This document shows positions 20,615-30,055 of a DNA stretch of 64,000 nt, one piece after another (positions within the stretch are counted from its first letter, which is position 1; each line of letters starts with the position of its first letter). Source of the DNA: Achromobacter sp. MFA1 R4 (GTDB taxonomy: Bacteria; Pseudomonadota; Gammaproteobacteria; Burkholderiales; Burkholderiaceae_B); the NCBI RefSeq assembly GCF_900156745.1, contig NZ_LT707065.1, positions 2,170,001 to 2,234,000 of the forward strand. The letters run 5' to 3'. The notes below the pieces were generated by a model. It was not told where the DNA came from. It worked only from the letters and a program-made list of their open reading frames with translations, and ran no database searches. Made by a program: the position numbers and the translations under genes.

Positions 20615-21961
20615 ATGTCCACTACGACCACCACGCAACCCCCGTCGCCTGAATCGCTCTGGCAGGATGCCCTGTCAGAAACGGGCGACAGCCGCGCGCA
20701 ACGCGGCAAGCCGGATTGGACCGATGTCGTCTTTTTTCTGCTGCTGGCGGTGGGGGCGGGATTCGCGCTGACCCGCTACGGTCACGCGATGGACTATTAC
20801 GAAAAGATCATCCTGTGCGGCACGGTGCCCGCGCTGGCCTGGCTGGGCTGGCTGTGGCGCCCCTTGCGCCGCCTGATGATCGCCTGTGCGATCTCCTCGG
20901 GCCTGGCGCTGATGCTCTACGGCACCGACCTGGCGCGCGCCGAGCAGGTGTTCTTCCTGAAGTATCTCTTTTCCTCGCAGTCCGCGATTCTGTGGATGAG
21001 CGCGATGTTTGCGCTGGCGATGGTGTGCTACTGGATCGGCGTTTTCAGCCCGACGGCCGCATGGCTGGGCACGGCGCTGACCTGGGGCGCGGTGTTCGCC
21101 GGCGTCACCGGCCTGCTCGTGCGCTGGCGCGAGGGCCATCTGATGGGGCCTGACCTGGGCCATATCCCGGTCAGCAACCTGTATGAAGTCTTCGTCCTGT
21201 TTTGCCTGATCACGGCGCTTTTCTACCTTTACTACGAACGCAAGTACGCCACGCGCGCGCTGGGCGGCTTTGTGCTGCTGGTGGTGACCTCGGCCGTCGT
21301 GTTCCTGCTGTGGTATTCGTTCACGCGCGACGCGGGGCAGATCCAGCCGCTGGTGCCCGCGCTCAAGAGTTGGTGGATGAAACTGCACGTGCCCGCCAAC
21401 TTCATCGGCTACGGCACGTTCTCGCTGGCGGCGATGGTGGGCTTTGCGTATCTGGTCAAGCAGCACGGGCAGACGACCTCCTGGGCCAAGCTTGCGCCGC
21501 TGTTCATCCTGGGCGTGCTGCTGTGCGCCGAGCCGATGGTGTTCCGCACCGATGGCCTGTCGGCGACGTGGATGCTGTACTTCGGCGTGGGGGCGGTGAT
21601 CGTCGGCGCCATCCTGCTGGGCCGCCGTCGCATCGCCGACGCGCTGCCGTCGCTGGAAGTGCTGGACGACATCATGTATCGCGCCATCGCGATCGGCTTC
21701 GCCTTCTTCACGGTGGCCACCATCCTGGGGGCCTTGTGGGCGGCGGACGCCTGGGGCGCGTACTGGCAGTGGGACCCCAAGGAGACCTGGGCGCTGATCG
21801 TCTGGCTGAACTACGCGGCCTGGCTGCACATGCGCCTCATCAAGGGCCTGCGCGGCGCGATGGCGGCCTATTGGGCGCTGATGGGCCTGTTGATCACCGG
21901 CTTTGCCTTCCTGGGCGTGAACATGTTCCTGTCGGGGCTGCACTCGTACGGCCAGCTCTAA
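20615..21961 (+). CDS. ccsA: Cytochrome c biogenesis protein CcsA/ResC (labelled CcsB in some annotation schemes)
   Basis: 448 residues and about eight to ten membrane helices. It is the haem-handling half of System II, with the tryptophan-rich haem motif in WAADAWGAYWQWDPKETWALIVW (about residues 375-397) and conserved histidines such as that in WLHMRLIKG and in VPANFIGYG-type context. With ResB it moves haem to the periplasm and ligates it to CxxCH sites. It ends just before a strong terminator. Confidence 0.93.
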   Translation: MSTTTTTQPPSPESLWQDALSETGDSRAQRGKPDWTDVVFFLLLAVGAGFALTRYGHAMDYYEKIILCGTVPALAWLGWLWRPLRRLMIACAISSGLALMLYGTDLARAEQVFFLKYLFSSQSAILWMSAMFALAMVCYWIGVFSPTAAWLGTALTWGAVFAGVTGLLVRWREGHLMGPDLGHIPVSNLYEVFVLFCLITALFYLYYERKYATRALGGFVLLVVTSAVVFLLWYSFTRDAGQIQPLVPALKSWWMKLHVPANFIGYGTFSLAAMVGFAYLVKQHGQTTSWAKLAPLFILGVLLCAEPMVFRTDGLSATWMLYFGVGAVIVGAILLGRRRIADALPSLEVLDDIMYRAIAIGFAFFTVATILGALWAADAWGAYWQWDPKETWALIVWLNYAAWLHMRLIKGLRGAMAAYWALMGLLITGFAFLGVNMFLSGLHSYGQL

Positions 21962-21985
21962 GCCGGCTCGGCCCGCCAGATGGAC

Positions 21986-22020
21986 GAAGGCCCCTGCATG
22001 CAGGGGCCTTCTTGCTTTTT
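21986..22020. terminator. Bidirectional terminator between ccsA and lysA
   Basis: A perfect 26-base palindrome at 21986-22011 (arms GAAGGCCCCTGCA and TGCAGGGGCCTTC) is followed by CTTGCTTTTT. It lies between the convergent ccsA and lysA. Confidence 0.85.
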
Positions 22021-22033
22021 GGCGCGCGCGGAT

Positions 22034-23322
<1,289 letters not shown>

Positions 23323-23326
<4 letters not shown>

Positions 23327-23487
23327 GGGATGGACGGCGCGGGGGGGATCGCCGGCTTCGGCTGGCTTTGCGGCGTGCGGGCCGGCGCCTGGCCTTCAGG
23401 GGGAGGAGGCATGTACAAAGGCCCCTTGTACCCGCAGGCCGCCATCATGCCGGTCGCCATCAGCGTGGCTACAATGCGAAGAGCCAT
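23323..23487 (-). CDS. lptM: Small lipoprotein LptM (YifL-like)
   Basis: 54 residues. It has a lipoprotein signal with lipobox MAAC, then the family signature CGYKGPLYMPP, then a Pro-rich tail. In E. coli LptM assists maturation of the LptDE lipopolysaccharide translocon; that role is by homology only. The frame is open further upstream, but the start MALRIVATLMATG gives the right signal peptide. The order lptM-lysA facing cyaY is widely conserved in proteobacteria. Confidence 0.88.
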
Positions 23488-23542
23488 GCGGCTGTATGCC
23501 AATTGGAACACTGGGAACTCCGTAATTCTTGCAGGCTCGATT

Positions 23543-23872
23543 ATGACCGAAACCGAATTTCTTGCGTTGATCGACCAGGTGCTGGAGAGCATCGAAAGCC
23601 AGGCCGATGACTGGGCGGCTTCGCTCGACGTCGACGTCGAAACCAGCCGCAGCGGCAATGTGCTGACCCTGGTTTTCGAGGACGACACCCACGTCGTGGT
23701 GAACAGCCAGGCCGCCATGCAGGAGCTGTGGGTGGCTGCGCGCAGCGGCGGCTTTCACTACCGCTACGATGGCCAGCACTGGAACGATACCCGAGGCGGA
23801 CCGCAGTTGCCGGATGCCTTGTCCCAGATCTGCTCCGCCGCTGCCGGCGTCCCCGTGACGATCAGGCTGTAA
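23543..23872 (+). CDS. cyaY: Iron donor protein CyaY (frataxin)
   Basis: 109 residues. The frataxin fold shows the acidic first helix (TETEFLALIDQVLESIESQADDW), the VLTLVFEDDTHVVVNSQ strand region, and HYRYDGQHWNDTRGG. It modulates Fe-S cluster assembly on IscS/IscU. The very long open frame upstream on this strand is spurious; the start at 23543 is the family N terminus. Confidence 0.95.
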   Translation: MTETEFLALIDQVLESIESQADDWAASLDVDVETSRSGNVLTLVFEDDTHVVVNSQAAMQELWVAARSGGFHYRYDGQHWNDTRGGPQLPDALSQICSAAAGVPVTIRL

Positions 23873-23874
23873 AC

Positions 23875-23910
23875 AAAATGGCCGGCCTGTCATCAGGCCG
23901 GCCATTTTTT
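23875..23910. terminator. Bidirectional terminator between cyaY and mrcA
   Basis: 15-base arms AAAATGGCCGGCCTG (23875-23889) and CAGGCCGGCCATTTT close a TCAT loop, with T residues on one side and A residues on the other. It serves both convergent genes. Confidence 0.93.
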
Positions 23911-23912
23911 CG

Positions 23913-26360
23913 TCAGAAGGGAATCTTCTGCGACCAGGGCGTGTTGGTCTGCGTTCCCACGCCTGGCGCGACCTTGATCCGGGTGTCCTCGCCCGAACTG
24001 CTGGTCAGGCCATTGAGGAACTCACCCAACGTGTCGGCCTCTGGCAGCCCAAGGCGGGCCACGGCCTGTCCGGGCGGGAATTCCGAGAAATAGAACTCGC
24101 CGCCTTCGACGAGCAGGCCCTCGGGACGCGGACGCGGCTTTTCTTCCGGCACGCCCTTCAGGACTTCCTGCATGTAGTCCACCCAGATCGGCATGGCCAC
24201 GCCGCCGCCGGTCTCGCGCGAGCCCAGCGACTTGGGCTGGTCAAAGCCCAGCCAGGCGGTGGCCACGAGGCTGGGGGTGTAGCCGGAGAACCACGCATCC
24301 ACGGATTCGTTGGTCGTGCCGGTCTTGCCGGCGATGTCGCTGCGCTTGAGCAGCACCCGGGCGCGCGCCGCCGTGCCGTAGGTGGCCACGCCGCGCAGGA
24401 TGTCATCCATGACCCAGGCGGTGCGCGGGTCGATGGCGCGGGCGGCGGCGTCGCCGGCGACGACCGGCTTGGACTGCATGATGACCTTGCCGCTGCTGTC
24501 GGTGACGCGATCGATCAGGAAGGGCGTGACGCGGTAGCCGCCATTGGCGAACACCGAGAACGCGCCGGCCAGTTGCAGCGGCGTGACCGAGCCCGCGCCC
24601 AGCGCCAGCGGCAGCACGGCGGGCTGGCGGGCCTTGTCGAAGCCGAAGCGGGTGAGGTAGTCCTGCGCATACTGCGGGCCGATGGCCTGCAGGATGCGGA
24701 TCGACACCATGTTCTTGGACTTGTACAGGCCTTGGCGCAGCGTCAGCATGGGCTCGTACTGGTTGCCGTAGTTCTTCGGGTTCCAGGCCTTGGAGCCGGT
24801 CTGCGCGGCGGTCAGTTCGAACGGCTGGTCCGAAATCTGCGTGCCCGGCGTAAGCCCGCGTTCGAGCGAGGCGGCGTAGATGAAGGGCTTGATGTTCGAG
24901 CCCGGCTGGCGCCATGCCTGCGTCACGCGGTTGAAGTTGCCCCGATAGAAATCGAACCCGCCCACCATGGCGCGGATGGCGCCGTCCTGCGGCGACAGCG
25001 ACACGAAGGCCGCCTGCACGGAAGGCAGGTTGATGATTTCCCAGTTGTCGCCGAACTTGCGGATGTAGACGACCGAGCCGCGCTTGATGCGCTGCTCCGG
25101 CTTGGCCTTGTCGTTGAGCGCGCGGGCCACCACGCCCAGCACCTTCTTGTCGGTGACGGTGATGATCTCGCGCGAGCTGCGCGCCAGCTTCACTTCCGTG
25201 GGGCTGGCCGACAGCACCACGGCGGTCAGGAGGTCGCCGCTGTCGGAAAACTTGTCGAACACGCCGTCCAGGAACTCGTCCAGCGCGGCGGGGTTGTTCT
25301 CGGTGCCCGGGGGCAGGTCGAGCTGTTCTTCCGGACCGGGGTAGGGCGCGCGGCGCGTGTATTCCAGCACGCCTTCGCGCACGGCGCGGTAGGCCGCTTC
25401 CTGGTCCTTGGACTGGACGGTCGTGTAGATGTTCAGGCCGCGCGAATACACGTTGTCCTGGTACACGTTGTAGAGGAGCTGGCGCGCCAGCTCGGCCACG
25501 TATTCGCCATGGATGGAGTAACCGCCTGCCGGCGTGCCTTCGGCGGACTTCATGACGATCGGCTGCGCCATCGCCTGCTTGTATTCCGGCTCGGTCAGGT
25601 AGCCCAGCGAGTGCATGCGGCCCAGCACGTACCGCTGGCGCAGTTCGGCGCGGGGGCGGTTGGCGATGGGGTTGAAGCGCGAAGGGGCCTTGGGAATGCC
25701 GGCCAGCATGGCGGCTTCGGCCGGCGTGACTTCCGCGAGCGGCTTGCCGAAGTACGTGCGCGAGGCGGCCGCGAAACCGTAGGCGCGATGGCCCAGGTAG
25801 ATCTGGTTCATGTAGAGCTCGAGGATCTGGTCCTTGGTGAGCTCGGATTCAATCTTGAAGGTCAGCAGCAGTTCATAGAACTTGCGCGAGTAGGTCTTTT
25901 CGGATGACAGGTAGAAGTTGCGCGCGACCTGCATCGTGATCGTGCTGGCGCCCTGCGTCTTGGACATGCTGACCAGGTTGGCCAGGCCCGCGCGCACCAC
26001 GCCCATCCAGTCGATGCCGCCGTGCTGGTAGAAGCGGTCGTCTTCGGCCGCCAGCACCGCGGATTTCATGACATCCGGGATTTCGTTGAAGCGCAGCACG
26101 TTGCGGCGTTCTTCGCCGAATTCGCCGATGAGGACGCGGTCCGCCGTGTAGACGCGCAGCGGCACTCGCGGCCGATAGTCCGTCATGGCGTTCAGATCGG
26201 GCAGATTGGGCCAGGCAAGCGCCAGCGCCATTCCCGCGAGCAGTACGCCGCACAGGAACAGGCCGGCGAAAAGGATGCCGGTTTTAACGAAGAACCGCAG
26301 TATCGGGGAGCCGCTGCTGGCGGGCTTGTCTTTTTTGGAGGAATTCTGGGGCTTGCTCAT
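23913..26360 (-). CDS. mrcA: Penicillin-binding protein 1A
   Basis: 815 residues. A bifunctional class A enzyme that polymerises and cross-links peptidoglycan. It has an N-terminal membrane anchor (about residues 22-50), a GT51 glycosyltransferase domain with catalytic EDDRFYQHGGID, and a transpeptidase with SxxK in GSNIKPF, SKN in YKSKNMVS and KTGT in IAGKTGTTNES. An OB-like insert lies between the domains. It is divergent from aroK, and a TTGTTA-18-GATAAG promoter on the minus strand can be read upstream of it. Confidence 0.95.
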   Translation of the reverse strand: MSKPQNSSKKDKPASSGSPILRFFVKTGILFAGLFLCGVLLAGMALALAWPNLPDLNAMTDYRPRVPLRVYTADRVLIGEFGEERRNVLRFNEIPDVMKSAVLAAEDDRFYQHGGIDWMGVVRAGLANLVSMSKTQGASTITMQVARNFYLSSEKTYSRKFYELLLTFKIESELTKDQILELYMNQIYLGHRAYGFAAASRTYFGKPLAEVTPAEAAMLAGIPKAPSRFNPIANRPRAELRQRYVLGRMHSLGYLTEPEYKQAMAQPIVMKSAEGTPAGGYSIHGEYVAELARQLLYNVYQDNVYSRGLNIYTTVQSKDQEAAYRAVREGVLEYTRRAPYPGPEEQLDLPPGTENNPAALDEFLDGVFDKFSDSGDLLTAVVLSASPTEVKLARSSREIITVTDKKVLGVVARALNDKAKPEQRIKRGSVVYIRKFGDNWEIINLPSVQAAFVSLSPQDGAIRAMVGGFDFYRGNFNRVTQAWRQPGSNIKPFIYAASLERGLTPGTQISDQPFELTAAQTGSKAWNPKNYGNQYEPMLTLRQGLYKSKNMVSIRILQAIGPQYAQDYLTRFGFDKARQPAVLPLALGAGSVTPLQLAGAFSVFANGGYRVTPFLIDRVTDSSGKVIMQSKPVVAGDAAARAIDPRTAWVMDDILRGVATYGTAARARVLLKRSDIAGKTGTTNESVDAWFSGYTPSLVATAWLGFDQPKSLGSRETGGGVAMPIWVDYMQEVLKGVPEEKPRPRPEGLLVEGGEFYFSEFPPGQAVARLGLPEADTLGEFLNGLTSSSGEDTRIKVAPGVGTQTNTPWSQKIPF

Positions 26361-26474
26361 CGCGGCGATTTTACGGGTATCTCCGGGCCCGCCTTATCGC
26401 GGGGGATCGGTTTCTGTAACAAAATAGTTCAGTGTGGTGCGCGGGCAACTGGCGGCAAATGTGATAATGCCGGC

Positions 26475-27116
26475 ATGAACTTTGCCGCTAACTCATGTCC
26501 GGAGGCTGCCCCGGACCCGGCGCGCGCCGACGCAGCGCCCGAAAGCCCGCCTTGCGCCGTCCAGTGCGCAGGCAAGACCGTGTCGTTGCCGCACGACCTG
26601 CCGGTATTTTTGGTCGGGATGATGGGGGCCGGCAAGACGACCATCGGCCGTAGCCTGGCGCGGGCGCTGGGGCGCGACTTTATGGATCTGGATCATGAGC
26701 TCGAGGCGCGTTGCGGCGTGCGGGTGCCGGTAATCTTCGAAATCGAGGGCGAAGCCGGTTTTCGTCGCCGAGAGTCCGCCGCCTTGGAAGAGTGTACCCA
26801 ACGGCGCAACATAATTCTTGCCACCGGCGGCGGCGCCATCCTGGCCGCCGAAAACCGGCAGCTTCTGCGCGAACGCGGCATTGTGGTCTATTTGAGGGCC
26901 AGCGTGGACGAATTGTTCCGCCGGACCTGCCGCGACCGCAACCGGCCCCTGCTGGCCACCGCCGATCCCCGCGGCACCCTGCGCGACCTGATGACCCAGC
27001 GCGAACCGCTCTACAAGGAAGTGGCCGATCTGGTGGTGGAAACGGGGTCGATGCCCATCCACACCCTGGTCAAGGCGCTGCTGCCGCAATTACAAGCTTT
27101 CGAGAAGCACCTATGA
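26475..27116 (+). CDS. aroK: Shikimate kinase
   Basis: 213 residues. It phosphorylates shikimate with ATP in the chorismate pathway. The Walker A is GMMGAGKTT, shikimate is bound by DLDHELE and the GGGAI loop (ATGGGAI), and the lid is CRDRNRPLL. It carries an extra N-terminal segment of about 40 residues before the kinase core that looks unstructured. The ATG is immediately downstream of a GATAAT element. It overlaps aroB by ATGA. Confidence 0.94.
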   Translation: MNFAANSCPEAAPDPARADAAPESPPCAVQCAGKTVSLPHDLPVFLVGMMGAGKTTIGRSLARALGRDFMDLDHELEARCGVRVPVIFEIEGEAGFRRRESAALEECTQRRNIILATGGGAILAAENRQLLRERGIVVYLRASVDELFRRTCRDRNRPLLATADPRGTLRDLMTQREPLYKEVADLVVETGSMPIHTLVKALLPQLQAFEKHL

Positions 27117-28189
27117 ACGTTGTCGACGTCGAAACCCCGGGCGGAAGCTATCCGATCCACATCGGTCCCGGCCGCCTGGACGCCCTGGATCAATGCATCC
27201 CCGCGGACGCGACCGCGATCGCGGTGGTCACCAACCCGACCGTGGCGGCGCTGTACGCCGAGCGAGCCGAAGCCGCGCTGGCGCGCACGGGCAAGCGCGT
27301 GCTGCGTATCGAACTGCCTGACGGCGAAGCCTACAAGGACTGGCAGTCGCTGAACCTGATCTTCGATGCGCTGCTGGGCAACCGGCTGGACCGCCGCTGC
27401 GTCCTGGTCGCGCTGGGCGGGGGCGTCATCGGCGATATGACGGGCTTTGCGGCCGCCGTGTACATGCGGGGGGTGCGCTTTCTGCAGGTGCCCACGACGC
27501 TGCTGGCGCAGGTGGACTCCTCGGTGGGCGGCAAGACCGCCGTGAACCATCCGCTCGGCAAGAACATGATCGGCGCGTTCTACCAGCCGATCGCGGTCGA
27601 AATCGACACCGACGTGCTGGGCACCCTGCCGGCGCGCGAAGTGTCGGCGGGCCTGGCCGAAGTCATCAAGTACGGCCTCATCCTGGACCCCGAGTTCTGG
27701 CGCTGGTGCGAGGACAACGCGCAGAAGCTGCGCGCCCTGGACCGCGAGGCCGTCGCGTATGCGATCCGCCGCTCCTGCGAGCTGAAGGCGCAGGTGGTGG
27801 GCAAGGACGAACGCGAGTCCGGCCTGCGCGCCATCCTGAATCTGGGGCACACGTTCGGCCACGCGATCGAATCGGGCCTGGGCTATGGCGCTTGGCTGCA
27901 TGGCGAGGCGGTGGGCTGCGGCATGGTGCAGGCGGCCGAGCTGTCGGCGGACGTGGCCGGATTTGATCGCGGCGACGTGGAGCGCGTGCGCGCGCTGGTG
28001 CAGGCCATCGGGTGTCCGGCCGTGGCGCCCGACCTGGGCGCCGACCGCTGGCTCGATCTGATGCAGGTGGACAAGAAGACCGAAGGCGGCTCGATCCGCT
28101 ACGTGCTCATGACGCGGATCGGCGAGGCCGTGACCCGGCCGGCGCCCGACGACGCGGTGCGCGCCGTGCTGGCGCGAACCACCCGGTAA
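27113..28189 (+). CDS. aroB: 3-dehydroquinate synthase
   Basis: 358 residues. It converts DAHP to 3-dehydroquinate with NAD+ and a divalent metal. The NAD site is GGGVIGDMTGFAAAVYMRG. The metal ligands are the Glu of AEVIKYG and the histidines of NLGHTFGHAIE and WLHGEAVG. The start is fixed by the ATGA overlap with aroK; the frame is open further upstream in aroK. Confidence 0.96.
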   Translation: MNVVDVETPGGSYPIHIGPGRLDALDQCIPADATAIAVVTNPTVAALYAERAEAALARTGKRVLRIELPDGEAYKDWQSLNLIFDALLGNRLDRRCVLVALGGGVIGDMTGFAAAVYMRGVRFLQVPTTLLAQVDSSVGGKTAVNHPLGKNMIGAFYQPIAVEIDTDVLGTLPAREVSAGLAEVIKYGLILDPEFWRWCEDNAQKLRALDREAVAYAIRRSCELKAQVVGKDERESGLRAILNLGHTFGHAIESGLGYGAWLHGEAVGCGMVQAAELSADVAGFDRGDVERVRALVQAIGCPAVAPDLGADRWLDLMQVDKKTEGGSIRYVLMTRIGEAVTRPAPDDAVRAVLARTTR

Positions 28190-28213
28190 ACGCAGCGACG
28201 GACGGTGTTGCAG

Positions 28214-29341
28214 ATGAATGAACTGGCTTCCTATGCTTCCCACCCGTCCCGATCGCGCGGCCGGGCCCACGCCGAGCCGCCGCCGGAAAACCGCACCGAA
28301 TTCCAGCGCGACCGCGATCGCATCGTCCACTCGGGCGCGTTCCGGCGGCTGGAGTACAAGACGCAGGTCTTCGTCAACCACGAAGGCGACCTCTTTCGCA
28401 CGCGTCTGACGCACAGTCTGGAAGTGGCGCAGATCGCGCGCACGCTGGCGCGCAGCATGGGGCTGTCCGAAGACCTGACCGAAGCCATTTCGCTTGCGCA
28501 CGACCTGGGCCATACGCCCTTCGGCCATGCCGGCCAGGACGAACTGAACGCCTGCATGCGCGAGCTGGCGCCCGAGGCCGGGGGCTTCGAGCACAACCTG
28601 CAGAGCCTGCGCGTGGTGGATGAGCTGGAAGAGCGCTACGCGGACTTCAACGGCCTGAACCTGTGCTTCGAAACGCGCGAGGGCATACTCAAGCATTGCT
28701 CTGTCGCCCATGCCCGGATGCTGGGAGACGTGGGCGAACGGTTCCTGAACCGCACGCAGCCGTCACTGGAGGCGCAGCTGGCCAACCTGGCCGATGAAAT
28801 CGCCTACAACAACCACGACGTCGACGACGGCCTGCGCTCGGGGCTCATCACGCTGGAACAGTTGAAGGACGTGTCGATCTTCGAGCGCCATCACGCCTAT
28901 GTGCTGGATCGCTATCCCGGCCTGGCGCCGCGCCGAGCGGTGTCCGAGACGATACGCCGCATGATCAATACGCTGATCGTCGATCTCACGCGAACGTCGC
29001 TTGCGCGCATCCGCGATGCGGCGCCGGCCAGCGCGGACGATGTGCGGCGCTCGCCGCCGCTGGCAGGGTTTTCCGACGAGATCCGCCGCGAAGCCGACAC
29101 CCTGAAGAAATTCCTGTTCGACAACCTGTACCGGCACTATCGCGTGCTGCGCATGACCCGCAAGGCCCGGCGCATCGTGCGCGATCTGTTTGCGGCGTTC
29201 CTGGACGATCCGCGGCTGCTGCCGCCCGATTACCGCCGCGCCCACTTCAATGAACAGGCCCGGGCCATCGCCGACTACATCGCGGGCATGACCGACCGCT
29301 ACGCCATCCGCGAGCACAAGCGCCTGTTCGACATGGCGTAG
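28214..29341 (+). CDS. dgt: dGTP triphosphohydrolase-like HD protein
   Basis: 375 residues. It is an HD-domain enzyme that splits dNTPs to nucleoside and triphosphate. The HD motif is seen in [16 protein letters not shown] and [12 protein letters not shown], with [22 protein letters not shown] before it. It is the short, Dgt-like class rather than E. coli Dgt itself. In-frame GTG and TTG codons lie just upstream, but the ATG at 28214 reads [12 protein letters not shown]. It follows aroB by 24 bases and is probably co-transcribed. Confidence 0.9.
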   Translation: MNELASYASHPSRSRGRAHAEPPPENRTEFQRDRDRIVHSGAFRRLEYKTQVFVNHEGDLFRTRLTHSLEVAQIARTLARSMGLSEDLTEAISLAHDLGHTPFGHAGQDELNACMRELAPEAGGFEHNLQSLRVVDELEERYADFNGLNLCFETREGILKHCSVAHARMLGDVGERFLNRTQPSLEAQLANLADEIAYNNHDVDDGLRSGLITLEQLKDVSIFERHHAYVLDRYPGLAPRRAVSETIRRMINTLIVDLTRTSLARIRDAAPASADDVRRSPPLAGFSDEIRREADTLKKFLFDNLYRHYRVLRMTRKARRIVRDLFAAFLDDPRLLPPDYRRAHFNEQARAIADYIAGMTDRYAIREHKRLFDMA

Positions 29342-29360
29342 CGGGCGCCCGGGCGGGCGT

Positions 29361-30023
29361 TCAGCGGTGCTTGCGGTAGGGCTCGTCCGCCTCGACGAAG
29401 GTGGCCTCGGCGAGCGCGTCGCGCGTCCATTCCTGCATCGCCGGCAGCGCCAGCACGGCATCCATGTATTCGCGCACCGGCCCCGACGCGGCGATGCCGT
29501 AGGTGGTAAAGCGCGAGACCACCGGCGCGAAGAACGCATCGGCAATCGAGAACGCGCCAAACAGGAACGGGCCGCCCTGGCCGAACTGCGCCCGCGTTTC
29601 CTGCCAGATGGCCTGTACCCGCGCGACGTCGGCGAGCGCCGCCTCGGGGAAGTCGATGCCGGGCAGGCTGGCCTCGATATTCATGGGCATGGCCTGGCGC
29701 AGGGCGCTGAAACCGCTGTGCATCTGCGCGGCAAGCGACCGCGCCCGCGCGCGGGCTTTTGCGTCCTTGGGCCACAAGCCCGCCTCGGGATGGCGCTCGG
29801 CGGCGTATTCGCAGATGGCCAGCGTATCCCAGACCGCGAAATCGCCGTCCAGCAGCACGGGCACCAGGCCGGCGGGCGACACCGCGCCCACGCGTTGCGA
29901 GAACTCCTCGGTGAAGAGTCCCACCTTCTGCTCCGTGAACGGGATGCCCGCCTGGCGCAACGCGATCCACGGACGCATGGACCAGGAAGAGTAATTCTTG
30001 TTGCCGATGATCAAGGTGTACAT
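29361..30023 (-). CDS. Glutathione S-transferase family protein
   Basis: 220 residues. The N-terminal thioredoxin-like domain has the probable catalytic Ser in [12 protein letters not shown] and the cis-proline in GLVPVL. The helical C-terminal domain holds [12 protein letters not shown]. The family conjugates glutathione or isomerises small molecules in the cytoplasm. The start at 30023 ([13 protein letters not shown]) is backed by GGAAAG. It lies between convergent dgt and co-oriented uvrA. Confidence 0.88.
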   Translation of the reverse strand: MYTLIIGNKNYSSWSMRPWIALRQAGIPFTEQKVGLFTEEFSQRVGAVSPAGLVPVLLDGDFAVWDTLAICEYAAERHPEAGLWPKDAKARARARSLAAQMHSGFSALRQAMPMNIEASLPGIDFPEAALADVARVQAIWQETRAQFGQGGPFLFGAFSIADAFFAPVVSRFTTYGIAASGPVREYMDAVLALPAMQEWTRDALAEATFVEADEPYRKHR

Positions 30024-30055
30024 GCTGGTGCTTTCCAAGAAGGGAAGGTTGGTGA

